Assembly (NCBI GenBank): GCA_964607515.1
Contig: CAZSKU010000005.1
Location: 1 to 64,000 of the forward strand
Reading direction: 5' to 3'
DNA: 64,000 nucleotides
DNA from: UBA6080 sp964607515
Lineage (GTDB): Bacteria > Fermentibacterota > Fermentibacteria > Fermentibacterales > JCC-6
Part shown: positions 8,566-17,814 of the stretch, piece after piece
How positions within the stretch are numbered: position 1 is the stretch's first letter
Layout of the letters: every line of letters starts with the position of its first letter
The notes under the pieces: generated by a model
What the model saw: the letters and a program-made list of their open reading frames with translations, nothing else
What the model was told of the DNA's origin: nothing
Databases searched by the model: none
Translations under genes and position numbers: made by a program

Positions 8566-9453
8566 ATGAACCGCCGTGGCGCTTCCAGGTCCCCAACGGA
8601 CCGGCTCGATCTTCTCTGGCTCTCCGTAACGGGCGTATACGCCCTGCTGATGTCCGTTATCCCGTTCATACGCCTGGTCCCGAGGTTTCCGGTGATGCTG
8701 CCCATATGGGGAGTGTTCGCCCTTCTCTACCGGTGGAGGAGGCTGCCCGAGTGGGCGCCCATCCTTGTGAGCTTCGCCTACCTCGGCTTCTGCTACTGGG
8801 GGCTCCGGTTCGTGGTCACCACCTGGAGCGGCTCCTTCAACGGCCTCAACCTGGCGGCGTTAGAGGAGAGGATCTTCGGCGTCCTGCCTCCAGTGTGGCT
8901 TCAGGAACAACTGGGGTGCCGGGGGGAGACCCGCTGGTTCGATTATTTCTTTGCCGTTCTCCACTCCACCTTCTTTCTCATCCCCCTGCTCACCCCGTTC
9001 CTTGTGTGGAAACGCTCCGGCGCGACCGCCATGCACCGGGCCGTCACCGCCTTTGCGGTGCTTACCACGACGGGCTATCTGACCTACGTACTGTGGCCCC
9101 TGACGCCGCCCTGGATGCAGGCGCTTGAGGGGGGCGTCCCCCCCCTGGACCGGTGCATGTTCCGGGCCCTCAGGGACTTCATGCCGGGATTCCTGGTGGG
9201 CAACTTCTCAATGAGCCCCAGGGCCGCCATGCCCTCGCTGCACGGGGCGGTTCCCATGCTTATGACCCTGGTGCTGGCCCGGGAAACGGGTCTGCGTCGG
9301 AGCTGGTGGACCATACCCGTGCTGGCGGGGATAAGTTTCGAGATCCTCTACGGAGGGGAACACTACGCCATGGACGTGCTGGCCGGCTACCTCTTCGCGC
9401 TGGCCGCCTACTGCTCGGTGTTCCTTCCGGTCCGGTTTCAAAGCCGGGACTGA
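8566..9453 (+). CDS. PAP2-superfamily membrane phosphatase or lipid phosphotransferase
   Basis: 295-residue membrane protein with about six helices. The C-terminal half carries the PAP2 catalytic signature: RAAMPSLHGA (motif 2) and GGEHYAMDVLAGY (motif 3 with the catalytic His and Asp). The classical first motif KxxxxxxRP is not seen. This layout fits the PAP2_3 or Aur1/Ipt1-like branch, which acts on phospholipids or transfers inositol-phosphate-type head groups. The ATG was chosen because GGAGG stands four bases upstream; TTG at 8536 is an alternative. It faces away from proS, and panB follows after 43 bases. The substrate is unknown. Confidence 0.7.
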   Translation: MNRRGASRSPTDRLDLLWLSVTGVYALLMSVIPFIRLVPRFPVMLPIWGVFALLYRWRRLPEWAPILVSFAYLGFCYWGLRFVVTTWSGSFNGLNLAALEERIFGVLPPVWLQEQLGCRGETRWFDYFFAVLHSTFFLIPLLTPFLVWKRSGATAMHRAVTAFAVLTTTGYLTYVLWPLTPPWMQALEGGVPPLDRCMFRALRDFMPGFLVGNFSMSPRAAMPSLHGAVPMLMTLVLARETGLRRSWWTIPVLAGISFEILYGGEHYAMDVLAGYLFALAAYCSVFLPVRFQSRD

Positions 9454-9496
9454 ACCGTTATCTTCCCGGCGGTTTCAAAGAGATGGGGGGGTAGCC

Positions 9497-10312
9497 ATGT
9501 CCGGGGTCACCGTCAGAAGTCTCGCGTCCATGAAGGCAAGGGGCGAGAAGATCGTCGCCCTCACGGCCTACGATTTCCATACCGCCCGGATAGAAGCCTC
9601 CGCTGGGGTTCACCTGATTCTGGTGGGCGATTCCATGCAGATGGCGGTGCTCGGGGAGGAAACCACCCTGGGAGCCTCCCTGGAAGTGCTGCTGGCCGCG
9701 GCCCGTTCGGTGAAGCGAGGAGCTCCCGGAACCCTCGTAGTCGGGGACATGCCCTTCGGGAGCTACCAGGAGTCCTGCTCCCTGGCGGTTCGCAGCGCCT
9801 CGAGGTTTCTTGCCGAGGCCGGAGTGGACGGGGTGAAGCTGGAGGGGGGCAACCCCAGGATGGCCCGGCGGGTGAAGGCCGTTGTGGATTCCGGAATACC
9901 GGTCATGGGCCATGCCGGCCTGCTGCCCCAGTCGGTGAGGATGGACGGCGGATACCGGGTGGTGAGAAGGGAAAACAGGGACGAACTCCTCCGGCAGTGC
10001 GACGCCCTGGTGGAAGCCGGGGTCTTCAGCCTGGTGCTGGAGGGGGTGGAGGAGGATCTGGCCCGGGAGGTCACCGTCAGGGTTCCGGTGCCGGTGATCG
10101 GAATCGGCGCCGGGCGCTGGGTGGACGGCCAGATACTGGTTGTGAACGATATCCTGGGCATGGACCCGGGCTTCAACCCCAGATTCGTCAGGAAGTACGC
10201 GGACATCCACGGAACCATCCTCACCGCGGTGCGCAGATACTCGGAAGAAGTGGCGTCGGGAGGGTTTCCCGGCCCCGAGAACACCTTCCGGGAACCGGAG
10301 GGCAGATCATGA
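9497..10312 (+). CDS. panB: 3-methyl-2-oxobutanoate hydroxymethyltransferase
   Basis: Makes ketopantoate from 2-oxoisovalerate and methylene-tetrahydrofolate, the first committed step to pantothenate and coenzyme A. The 271 residues cover the full TIM barrel: LTAYDFHTARI, the metal-binding Asp45 in VGDSMQM, VVGDMPFGSY, GVKLEGG, and PVIGIGAG with the following DGQILVVNDILG. Length is normal for the family. It overlaps purD by four bases (ATGA), so a vitamin gene is translationally coupled to purine genes. A coenzyme A step (CoaB) also occurs in this window, as part of a fusion at 33588. Confidence 0.96.
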   Translation: MSGVTVRSLASMKARGEKIVALTAYDFHTARIEASAGVHLILVGDSMQMAVLGEETTLGASLEVLLAAARSVKRGAPGTLVVGDMPFGSYQESCSLAVRSASRFLAEAGVDGVKLEGGNPRMARRVKAVVDSGIPVMGHAGLLPQSVRMDGGYRVVRRENRDELLRQCDALVEAGVFSLVLEGVEEDLAREVTVRVPVPVIGIGAGRWVDGQILVVNDILGMDPGFNPRFVRKYADIHGTILTAVRRYSEEVASGGFPGPENTFREPEGRS

Positions 10313-11523
10313 GGATTCTCGTGGTAGGCGGAGGAGGCCGGGAGCACGCCCTGGCCTGGGCTCTTCACAGGGGAGGGGCGCATCGGTTGGCGGTCTGTCC
10401 CGGAAACCCGGGAACCGCGGAGTTCGCCCTCAACCTTCCGGGAGACCCTCTCCAGGCGGCCCTGGACACCGGAAGCGACCTGGTGGTGGTGGGGCCCGAA
10501 GCCCCCCTGGCTGACGGGCTTGGGGACCGGTTGCGGGCCGCTGGAATTCCATGTTTCGGGCCCGGAGCTGACTGCGCCAGGCTGGAGAGCAGCAAGTGGT
10601 TCGCCAAGGAGATCATGACCGCCGCTCGGGTTCCCACAGCCCGGGGAGAGCTGTTCGGCGACGCGGAAGCCGCGATGGACTTCATGGCGGGCAGCCCCGG
10701 CGAATGGGTGATAAAGGCCGACGGTCTGGCGGGCGGCAAGGGGGTGGTGCTTCCGGATTCGATGGAGGAGGCCCGCCTGGCACTGGATGCCCTGATGGCC
10801 GCTCCCCCGGGCGCCGTAGTGGTGGAGCAGCGTCTGAAGGGCCCCGAGGTTAGCGTCATGGCGGTCTGCAGCGGTCACCGTGCGGTCATCCTGCCCCCCA
10901 GCCGGGATCACAAGAGGATTGGCGAAGGCGACACCGGTCCCAATACCGGGGGCATGGGAGCGGTCTGTCCGCCGCCCGGCCTTGGGCCGGACTTTTCCCG
11001 GGAGACCCTTGAAAAGGTCTTCCTTCCGGTGCTGCTGGAACTGGAGAACCGGGGGATGGACTACAGGGGAGTGCTGTACGCCGGTATGATCCTTACCCCG
11101 GAAGGCCCCCGGGTTCTGGAGTTCAACGTGCGCTTCGGCGACCCGGAAACCCAGGCGGTGCTTCCGATGCTCAGGGGAGACCTGGCGGGGCTGTTCCTGT
11201 CGGCCGCCCTGGGCGGGGAACTGCCGGAACCCGGTGTGGAGCCGGGAGCCTCGGCGGTGGTGGTACTGGCCTCCGGCGGATACCCGGGCCCCTGCAGAAC
11301 CGGCGTGCCCATCAACGGGCTGGACAAGGTGCGGGACGCCCTGGTCTTCCACGCCGGAACTGCTGTGCAGGCCGGAGCCCTGGTGAGTTCGGGAGGAAGG
11401 GTCATGGGAATAGCCGCCATGGGGGAGGACCTGGACCGGGCGCTGGAAAGATGCTACAGGGCCGCGGAAGCGGTTAGTTTCGAGGGGATGGTTTACAGAA
11501 GAGACATAGGGAGGCCGCGATGA
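10309..11523 (+). CDS. purD: phosphoribosylamine-glycine ligase
   Basis: GAR synthetase, second step of purine synthesis, an ATP-grasp ligase. The 404 residues show the N-terminal GGGGREHAL nucleotide-fold motif (residues 7-15), the ATP-grasp glycine loop DGLAGGKGVV, the GERDHK-like region (SRDHKRIGEGDTGPNTGGMG) and the metal-binding EFNVRFGDPETQ. Length is slightly short but complete. The start ATG overlaps the panB stop (ATGA), and the stop overlaps purE in the same way. This makes panB-purD-purE a coupled unit. Confidence 0.96.
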   Translation: MRILVVGGGGREHALAWALHRGGAHRLAVCPGNPGTAEFALNLPGDPLQAALDTGSDLVVVGPEAPLADGLGDRLRAAGIPCFGPGADCARLESSKWFAKEIMTAARVPTARGELFGDAEAAMDFMAGSPGEWVIKADGLAGGKGVVLPDSMEEARLALDALMAAPPGAVVVEQRLKGPEVSVMAVCSGHRAVILPPSRDHKRIGEGDTGPNTGGMGAVCPPPGLGPDFSRETLEKVFLPVLLELENRGMDYRGVLYAGMILTPEGPRVLEFNVRFGDPETQAVLPMLRGDLAGLFLSAALGGELPEPGVEPGASAVVVLASGGYPGPCRTGVPINGLDKVRDALVFHAGTAVQAGALVSSGGRVMGIAAMGEDLDRALERCYRAAEAVSFEGMVYRRDIGRPR

Positions 11524-11966
11524 ATACCCTTGTGGGGATACTGATGGGCAGCGAGAGCGACCGGGAGACCATGGAGAAGACCTGCGCGGTCCTGGACCAG
11601 TACGCGATTCCATGGGAACTGAACGTAATGAGCGCCCACAGGACGCCCGAGAAGGTGGCGGTCTACTCCAGAACCGCCGCCGAACGGGGGCTGAAGGTCA
11701 TAATCGCAGCCGCCGGACTGGCCGCCCATCTGGCCGGCGCCGTGGCGGCCAACACCAGACTGCCCGTCATCGGGGTGCCGGTCCAGGGCGGACCGCTTAA
11801 CGGTTTCGACGCCCTGCTCAGCACGGTGATGATGCCCAAGGGAGTCCCGGTGGCCACGGTGGCCATCGGATCCCACGGGGCGGCCAACGCCGGACATCTT
11901 GCGGCGAGAATCATCGCCCTCTTCGACGGGGGCGTTGCCGGGAGGTTGGAAAGCCATGGCAGCTAG
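11520..11966 (+). CDS. purE: N5-carboxyaminoimidazole ribonucleotide mutase
   Basis: Converts N5-CAIR to CAIR in purine synthesis. The 148 residues show the PurE fold and active-site signatures: MGSESDRETM, MSAHRTPEK with the catalytic His, AAAGLAAHLAG, and the substrate loop PVQGGPLNG. Bacterial class I PurE normally works with the ATP-grasp partner PurK, which is not in this window. The next gene starts 11 bases before the stop, so it is probably co-translated. Confidence 0.95.
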   Translation: MNTLVGILMGSESDRETMEKTCAVLDQYAIPWELNVMSAHRTPEKVAVYSRTAAERGLKVIIAAAGLAAHLAGAVAANTRLPVIGVPVQGGPLNGFDALLSTVMMPKGVPVATVAIGSHGAANAGHLAARIIALFDGGVAGRLESHGS

Positions 11967-12549
11967 AACCGTTACCCTGGATATAGCCAAGCCCGACAGG
12001 GCGGCGGTGGATATGGCTGTGTCGGTCCTGACCGGAGGCGGTCTGGTGGTCTACCCCTCGGACACGGTCTACGGGATAGTCTGCCCGGCGGCCATGCAGC
12101 ACTCGGTGAGGCGGGTGGGCAGGCTCAAGGGTTACACCGAGGAGAGGCCCTTCATCATGCTGGTGCCCTCCATCGAGGCGGCGGCGAGTTTCATCAAACC
12201 TCTGCCCGGTGCGGAAGACCTGATGAGAACACACTGGCCCGGTTCAGTGACCCTGGTCTTCCCCGCATCGGACAGGGCTCCGGCCTGGGTGTGCGCCGAA
12301 GACGGAACCGTGGCTCTGAGGGTTCCGCCGGATCCGTTTTCCCGGATGCTTCTCGAATCCGTGATGCCCCTGCTCACCACCAGCGCCAATATCCGGGGCA
12401 GGGAGGACCCCCTGGCCCTGGAGGAGGTCAGCCTCAAGCTGGCGTCAGGGGTGGACCTCATGCTCAACGGCGGCAAGCTTCCCAGAAGAAAGCCCAGCAC
12501 CATGATCCGGCTCACTACGGAGGGAACTTTGGAAGTGATCAGGCCCTAA
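11956..12549 (+). CDS. L-threonylcarbamoyladenylate synthase (TsaC/Sua5/YrdC family)
   Basis: Makes the threonylcarbamoyl-AMP used for the t6A modification at position 37 of ANN-decoding tRNAs. The 197 residues contain YPSDTVYGIVC, the RPFIMLV segment, the LMRTHWPGSVTLVF core and the late TSANIRG motif, all typical of YrdC domains. No C-terminal Sua5 extension is present, so it is the short TsaC-like form. The ATG lies within the end of purE. The stop TAA shares bases with the stop TAG of the convergent gene, leaving no room for a terminator between them. Confidence 0.9.
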   Translation: MAARTVTLDIAKPDRAAVDMAVSVLTGGGLVVYPSDTVYGIVCPAAMQHSVRRVGRLKGYTEERPFIMLVPSIEAAASFIKPLPGAEDLMRTHWPGSVTLVFPASDRAPAWVCAEDGTVALRVPPDPFSRMLLESVMPLLTTSANIRGREDPLALEEVSLKLASGVDLMLNGGKLPRRKPSTMIRLTTEGTLEVIRP

Positions 12550-14642
12550 CCGGCCAGGGCTATCCAGAGTACCCGGAGAAGGCTCTTCGGGTGAAGAAGG
12601 ATGTTGGAGTAGGCCTGGTTGGCCAGGGGGCAGGCGCACTCCTTTCTTCGGATGGACCTGCGGATCTCCCGGGCTTTGACGGACCTCCAGACGTCCCTGA
12701 AGTCGGTGTCATCCCCCACTGAACCGATCTGTCCCCGGTACGCCAGGATGGCGCATGGCCAGATTCCGCCGTCCGAGTTAACGTGGACGTTCAGAAGCGC
12801 CGCGTAGCAGGGGATGACCTGTCGGCCGGTCTTCAGGTACTCCGTGACGATGTCGTAGTAGACAAGCCTCATGGCGGTGGTGATCCGGGACAGCGGCCTC
12901 ATCCCCTTCATCCCCGAGCGGACCGCCCTCTTGAAGGTCTCCATGATCTCGCCGTAACCTTCCCCCTCCGGGGTTATGCCGCTTCCCAGGTTGAAGAACT
13001 CCTCCCGCTCCTCTGCCACCTCGTTGATGTAGGTGTCCACACCCAGTGATCCGGCGAACCGGATAATCTCCGGCAGGTTACCGGCGTTGAACCGGGAGAT
13101 CACCGTTCCCACCCCCACGTGAAGCCCGTTATGGGTGTTCCTGAGTTTCTTCAGCCTTTCCAGGGTGTCCATGAGCCGCTCGAAGTTTCCGGGCACCCCC
13201 CGGATCAGGTCGTGTGCCTCTCCCACGCCGTCCATGCTGGGCTTCACCGTGAGTACCGTTCCGGGGGCCTCGACGGCGATTATGTCCAGTATTTCCCGGG
13301 TCATGGCCTCTATCCGCTCCGGAGCCAGGGCGTTCGTGGGGATGTGTATCACCGCCGGGCGAAGGTGTCGGCAGGCAAGCCTCACGATTTCAGGAAGGTC
13401 GGGCCTGAGGAAGGGTTCCCCGCCGGACACGTTGAAGAAGTAAGTACGGCCTATGGATCGGAACAGGGCTTCCACCGCCGCCGGACCCATCTCCGACCCG
13501 GGCTCCGGCCGGTGTTTCCAGATGAAGCAGGTCCTGCACCTGGACTGGCACTCCCGGGTGACGGAGAAGGTGACGTTGATGGGGCCGGGCGGAGCGGCCA
13601 GCCCCAGTCTTGCCCAGAATGCCCTGGCAACGCTGAGGGCGAGGTGGAGCAGCTGGGAGGCGTGGTTCATCCGGACCGGAAACTGGCGGAACAGAGCCTG
13701 ATGGATCACGGCCGCCAGGGCGAAGAGGCCCTCCACCAGCATCAGCAGGGCCCTCTGCCCCAGGGCGACGGTGGTGGCCACCACCATTCCGCCGGGTACG
13801 AAACTCGAGACCATCAGGGCCTGCACCGATTCTCTGACGCCTATTCCGCCGGGAATGAAGATCATCAGAAGCGAAGCAAGCCAGGAGGCCGGCGAGGCCA
13901 GCATGCAGAGGATCACCAGGGCATGGGCCGGCCGGGAGGCGGGCACGCCGAACCCCCTGAACCAGAAGTACAGCCCTAGCCCACGGAGCGACCACGAGAG
14001 GATGTGGCTGCCGATGAACTGCGCCTGGTGCCGGTGGCTGATGTGGGGGAGTTCCCTGACGTCGGTCCCCATCCTGTGGGCCAGCTTCCGGGCGATAAGC
14101 CTCTGGATTCCCGGGGCCAGGAGCATGAGAACCCCCAGCACCGCGGACACGCTCAGGGCCACGATGAGGGCCGGGGGCAGGGCCGAGGCGCTCACGAAGG
14201 GAATCGACAAGGCGGTGAGCAGCCCCAGGGCGGCCAGCAGGTAGATATTCTCGAGCACCAGGGCGGTGGCCGCCTTGACGGATCCCGTGCCGTTGGAGTT
14301 CAGGAAGGTGATCCGTCCAAGAACCATCCACAGCCTGCCGGGGATGTAGCTTCCCATCTGGGTGACGAACCAGTTCCGCCTGACCCTGCCCCGTTCTATG
14401 GCCGGGATCTTCAGGGCTCCAAGAATGCGCCTCCAGGCCATGGGAGCGAAGTAGTAGCCCAGGATCAGGCATAACGCCGAAAGGGACAGGTATGACCAGT
14501 CGGTCCGACCCCCGGCCTCCCTCCAGAATTCCGCCAGTCTCGGTCTCCAGACCGGAAGCAGATTGTGCCAGAAGTAGAAGAGCGCCCCCGCCAGAAGCAG
14601 CGGTCCGAGCCAGGTCTCCAGCTTCTTCACCAGTGTCTTCAA
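12546..14642 (-). CDS. fusion of a flippase-like membrane domain (PF03706 type) and a radical SAM/SPASM-like enzyme
   Basis: 698 residues in two halves. Residues 1 to about 325 form eight or so membrane helices of the lysylphosphatidylglycerol-synthase-TM/UPF0104 kind, with the characteristic PGGIGVRES near 264-271. Residues 355 on are a radical SAM enzyme: CxxxCxxC (Cys365, 369, 372), VSGGEPFLRP near 407, and a C-terminal Cys-rich SPASM/Twitch-like part (PCYAA, WPCAI, ECACPLAN). The frame is continuous with no stop between the halves. The start is probably TTG at 14642, overlapping the previous stop as TTGA; GTG at 14714 is an alternative. It ends a run of envelope genes. A role modifying a lipid-linked substrate is inferred; the reaction is unknown. 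Confidence 0.8.
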   Translation of the reverse strand: MKTLVKKLETWLGPLLLAGALFYFWHNLLPVWRPRLAEFWREAGGRTDWSYLSLSALCLILGYYFAPMAWRRILGALKIPAIERGRVRRNWFVTQMGSYIPGRLWMVLGRITFLNSNGTGSVKAATALVLENIYLLAALGLLTALSIPFVSASALPPALIVALSVSAVLGVLMLLAPGIQRLIARKLAHRMGTDVRELPHISHRHQAQFIGSHILSWSLRGLGLYFWFRGFGVPASRPAHALVILCMLASPASWLASLLMIFIPGGIGVRESVQALMVSSFVPGGMVVATTVALGQRALLMLVEGLFALAAVIHQALFRQFPVRMNHASQLLHLALSVARAFWARLGLAAPPGPINVTFSVTRECQSRCRTCFIWKHRPEPGSEMGPAAVEALFRSIGRTYFFNVSGGEPFLRPDLPEIVRLACRHLRPAVIHIPTNALAPERIEAMTREILDIIAVEAPGTVLTVKPSMDGVGEAHDLIRGVPGNFERLMDTLERLKKLRNTHNGLHVGVGTVISRFNAGNLPEIIRFAGSLGVDTYINEVAEEREEFFNLGSGITPEGEGYGEIMETFKRAVRSGMKGMRPLSRITTAMRLVYYDIVTEYLKTGRQVIPCYAALLNVHVNSDGGIWPCAILAYRGQIGSVGDDTDFRDVWRSVKAREIRRSIRRKECACPLANQAYSNILLHPKSLLRVLWIALAG

Positions 14643-16900
14643 ACGACCCGCCGTTTCCGTTCCGGCAGCACGGCCATCAGGACCGCCAGTACGGAAGCCG
14701 CCAGGGAGACCCACAGGCCGGTCATCACGTCGGATCCGTCGTAGTGAAACCTCACCAGGCTGTCACCGGGGGGGAGGAGCACCGAGCGCATCCATCCGTT
14801 GGCCCGCCTGACCTGCGTCGGGACTCCGTTCACCTCGGCTCTCCACCGGGGATACCAGGTGTCCGCCAGCACCAGAACCCCGGGCGACCCTGTGGAAACC
14901 CGGACAACCACCTCCTCGGGTTCGTCCAGAATTATCCGCGCCTCCCCGGAGCAGACCAGGGGTACTTCCCGGGCGGGAGCGTCTATCACCGAGATGACCA
15001 TCGGGTTCACGCCCCGGGAGATCGCATCGAAGCCCTCTTCCGGGGTGCCGCTCACGGGCTGCCCGGGGATGAACGCCCTGGGCATTGGTTCGGGGGGAAG
15101 CCCGGGGTATTCCCCGGAGACCGCGGAACTGAAATCCTCCCACGGGAAGGTTCCCTCGGGCATGCTGAAGACCGTCACCCCGAACTGGTAGGCTGCCTCC
15201 GGGGTTGGACGGGCCATGATCTCCGTCATGCTGTCCACCAGGGCGGGCTTGGCGGCGTGATAACCCCCGGCGGACCTGATTCCCAGGGGAACCAGATCGT
15301 TGCCGCCGGGGAACACCCTGCCGGACCCGGCCATGGCCGCGAGCCCGGGGTTCTCCGGGTGAAGGGATTCCAGGGACGTCTGATTCAGATAGACCTGGAA
15401 ACTCCGGTTGAACGGCACCAACTCGAGGGCGGTTATCAGCACTGCCCCGGCGGCGGCGGGTAACGTCCCCATCCTGAACCTTCGAGACGCCACGAGAATG
15501 ACCAGAAGCCCTGTAGACGACAGGAAGGCCCGGAGCAGGTCGCCCCTGAGGAGCCCCGCCCGGTATCCGACGATGTGCCCGAACCCCTCCCCCCCGGGAA
15601 CCCCCATCCTCGACCACCAGGAGTTCTGAAGGGACCGGCTGAGGGGTTCCGCAAGGGGTACCAGAACCAGGAAAAAACCAGCGGCGGCGGCGATGGCCGT
15701 CGTCGCCCTTCGGGAGGTGTTTCCGGAGAAGAGGGCGTCGAAGCCGAACCCCGCGGCCAGAGCCAGGGAGGAGGTGGTGATGTAGGCCGCCATGTGGGGG
15801 GCCCGGATCTGTCTGAAGACGGGAACGGCCCGGTAGAGAAGCCCGAAAAGCCCGGTGTACCCTCCCCAGGATACCACGGTTCCCAGGGCCGCCAGGGTGA
15901 TCAGGGCTCCCCGAAGCCTGCGGTTCCTGCCGGCCGCCAGCCCCGCGACGGCCAGGATGAACACCGTTACTCCGGTGAACTCGCTGCTAAGCCGGAGGCC
16001 CAGCCTGCCGAAGTATACCGGCACTCCGGAGATGGAGCTGTCCGGGAATCCGTGTCTGAGCCCGAAGGCCGAGGGGAGTAGCATGGTCAGGGACTCTTCC
16101 GGGGGCATCGAGTAGCTGGACGCGGTGGCGGGATCCAGCCCTTCGCCCCGGGTGGAATTCCTGCTGAACAGGTATCCCGGATAGAGCTGGACCGCTGCCG
16201 TCAGGACTCCCAATACAACCATGACCCCGGGACCGGCGATACCGGAGGGCCATGTCCGGGGGCGTCCCAGGAGCCAGAGCGCAAGCGTTCCCGCCATGAT
16301 TCCCGAGTAGAGCATCATCTGGGGGTGGCTGGAAAGGCCCTGCATGCCCACCGCCAGAGCGCCCAGCCCGATCCACCGGAACCTCCTGGTGTCGGCCCAG
16401 CGCTTCACCGCGTAGAGCAGCAGAGGAAGGAAGGCCCAGCAGATGACCTTGCTGCCGTGCCCCGCATAGAAGAGGGTGTTGGCCCATGCACCCAGGGAGT
16501 AGGCGGCGGCGCCGGCGAACCTTCCCGGCCCGGACACTCCCGCCGCCCTGAGGAAAAGCCAGGCGAAGACTCCCGCCAGAAACAGGTGAAGCGGGTAGAG
16601 GAGCCTTACCGAGGCTTCCGCCCCGAACAGCAACAGGGGCATCCCCCGAAGGGGGTAGAACACCGGCGAGCTGAAGGAGGCGTAGAAAGGGACGCCGCCG
16701 AAGATGAAGGGATTCCAGAGGGGGAGCCGCCCCTCCCGCAGGGATGACTCGGTGAAGGCCAGGAAAGGATAGCCCTGATGGACGGTGTCGCTGAGCTGCC
16801 CTCCCGGAAGCCTTCGGGAGGTGAACACCGGCCAGTAGACGGCAGCGGTGAGCAGAAGCATCATCACAAGCACCGCCAGGGTCTCCCGCGGCTTCTTCAT
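14639..16900 (-). CDS. YfhO-like membrane protein (probable GT-C glycosyltransferase)
   Basis: 753 residues with about twelve membrane helices and a C-terminal extracytoplasmic beta domain, the layout of the YfhO family (PF09586). Recognisable pieces are the first loop after helix 1 (DTVHQGYPFLAF, then GRLPLWNPFIFGG), which in GT-C enzymes carries the catalytic acidic residue, and the C-terminal block LADTWYPRWRAEVNG with RSVLLPPGDSLVRFHYD. In Bacillus, YfhO is linked to lipoteichoic acid glycosylation. Here it probably transfers a sugar from a lipid carrier outside the inner membrane. The ATG follows GGAGAGG and overlaps the previous stop as ATGA. Confidence 0.8.
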   Translation of the reverse strand: MKKPRETLAVLVMMLLLTAAVYWPVFTSRRLPGGQLSDTVHQGYPFLAFTESSLREGRLPLWNPFIFGGVPFYASFSSPVFYPLRGMPLLLFGAEASVRLLYPLHLFLAGVFAWLFLRAAGVSGPGRFAGAAAYSLGAWANTLFYAGHGSKVICWAFLPLLLYAVKRWADTRRFRWIGLGALAVGMQGLSSHPQMMLYSGIMAGTLALWLLGRPRTWPSGIAGPGVMVVLGVLTAAVQLYPGYLFSRNSTRGEGLDPATASSYSMPPEESLTMLLPSAFGLRHGFPDSSISGVPVYFGRLGLRLSSEFTGVTVFILAVAGLAAGRNRRLRGALITLAALGTVVSWGGYTGLFGLLYRAVPVFRQIRAPHMAAYITTSSLALAAGFGFDALFSGNTSRRATTAIAAAAGFFLVLVPLAEPLSRSLQNSWWSRMGVPGGEGFGHIVGYRAGLLRGDLLRAFLSSTGLLVILVASRRFRMGTLPAAAGAVLITALELVPFNRSFQVYLNQTSLESLHPENPGLAAMAGSGRVFPGGNDLVPLGIRSAGGYHAAKPALVDSMTEIMARPTPEAAYQFGVTVFSMPEGTFPWEDFSSAVSGEYPGLPPEPMPRAFIPGQPVSGTPEEGFDAISRGVNPMVISVIDAPAREVPLVCSGEARIILDEPEEVVVRVSTGSPGVLVLADTWYPRWRAEVNGVPTQVRRANGWMRSVLLPPGDSLVRFHYDGSDVMTGLWVSLAASVLAVLMAVLPERKRRVV

Positions 16901-17814
16901 GAGCCCTCTCCGTTCCCTCCCCGCCGCATGTGTCCCGCGGTGGCGGCCGCCAGGGCCACCTCCATGACGGTCATGACGATTCTCTGACCCCCGGCGGCGG
17001 CAACTCCGGGGGCCAGCAGGGAAGAAGGCAGAGCGATGAGCGCCGCGGCTGCCTCCCTCACCCCGAATCCGCCGGGAACCAGTACAACAATATATCCGGC
17101 GAGCCATGAGAGGGGCGCCGCCGCGAGACACCTGGCCAGTTCCGCCTCTCTGATGCCCATCCCCCTGAACCACAACCAGAGGGCCGTTCCCCGGACGGTC
17201 CAGGTCAGGGCGTAGAAACCGGTCACCGCCAGGGCGTGGCGCAGGGGAACCGGCCGGAAGGTCAGCCCCCGGGTTTTGAATACCAGTTTCTGAAGGGGGC
17301 TCAGCAGTGGAAGAAGGGCTGCGGCGACTCCCGCGGCACCCACGGACCACCTCAGGGTCGGGCTGTCGGCGATGCCGGGGTGGAAGACACCCACCGCCAG
17401 GGTCATCAAGCCCACCGCGGCGGTGCTGAACAGCAGTTCCAGCACCAGGGTCGAGGCAGACCTTCCCAGGGAGTACCCGCGGGCCTTGAGGTAGCCCATC
17501 CTGCCGGCGAACAACCAGACCTTGCCGGGAATGAACCTGCCCATCTGGCTCCCGAACCAGACGGCGTACAGGGACTTCCTCGGGAGGCTCACCCCCCTTT
17601 GCCGGCAGACCATGACCCAGCCCTCGGGGGAGACCGCCAGCCCCGCCATGAGAACCAGAGAAGAGGCGACGAGAAGGAGCGGATCCGGTTCCCAGGGAAA
17701 CCGCCTGGCGTTCTCCAGCCAGCTTCCGCCATGGCGCCAGACCTGCATCCCCGCGAAGACCAGCAGGGCCAGGAACCCGGCCCTGATCCAGAAGGCCGGC
17801 TTTCTCGGGTTCAG
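16897..17814 (-). CDS. flippase-like membrane protein (lysylphosphatidylglycerol-synthase-TM/UPF0104 family)
   Basis: About 305 residues, seven or eight membrane helices, with MGRFIPGKVWLFAGRMGYLK and the family motif VPGGFGVREAA. It is a paralogue of the membrane half of the neighbouring radical SAM fusion. Such domains occur in MprF and in putative lipid-linked sugar transporters. The start is unusual: the first in-frame ATG (17748) would cut away most of helix 1 and no GTG or TTG is available. A CTG at 17814 has GGAGG seven bases upstream and overlaps the preceding stop as CTGA. I therefore propose CTG, at lower confidence than the gene itself. Confidence 0.75.
   Translation of the reverse strand: MNPRKPAFWIRAGFLALLVFAGMQVWRHGGSWLENARRFPWEPDPLLLVASSLVLMAGLAVSPEGWVMVCRQRGVSLPRKSLYAVWFGSQMGRFIPGKVWLFAGRMGYLKARGYSLGRSASTLVLELLFSTAAVGLMTLAVGVFHPGIADSPTLRWSVGAAGVAAALLPLLSPLQKLVFKTRGLTFRPVPLRHALAVTGFYALTWTVRGTALWLWFRGMGIREAELARCLAAAPLSWLAGYIVVLVPGGFGVREAAAALIALPSSLLAPGVAAAGGQRIVMTVMEVALAAATAGHMRRGGNGEGS

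Noticed and set aside
9763..11613. A long antisense open frame (over 600 codons) across panB, purD and purE
   Set aside because: The translation is rich in Arg, Gly and Pro with no recognisable domain, and the opposite strand carries three clear enzymes. GC-rich codon use opens such frames by chance.
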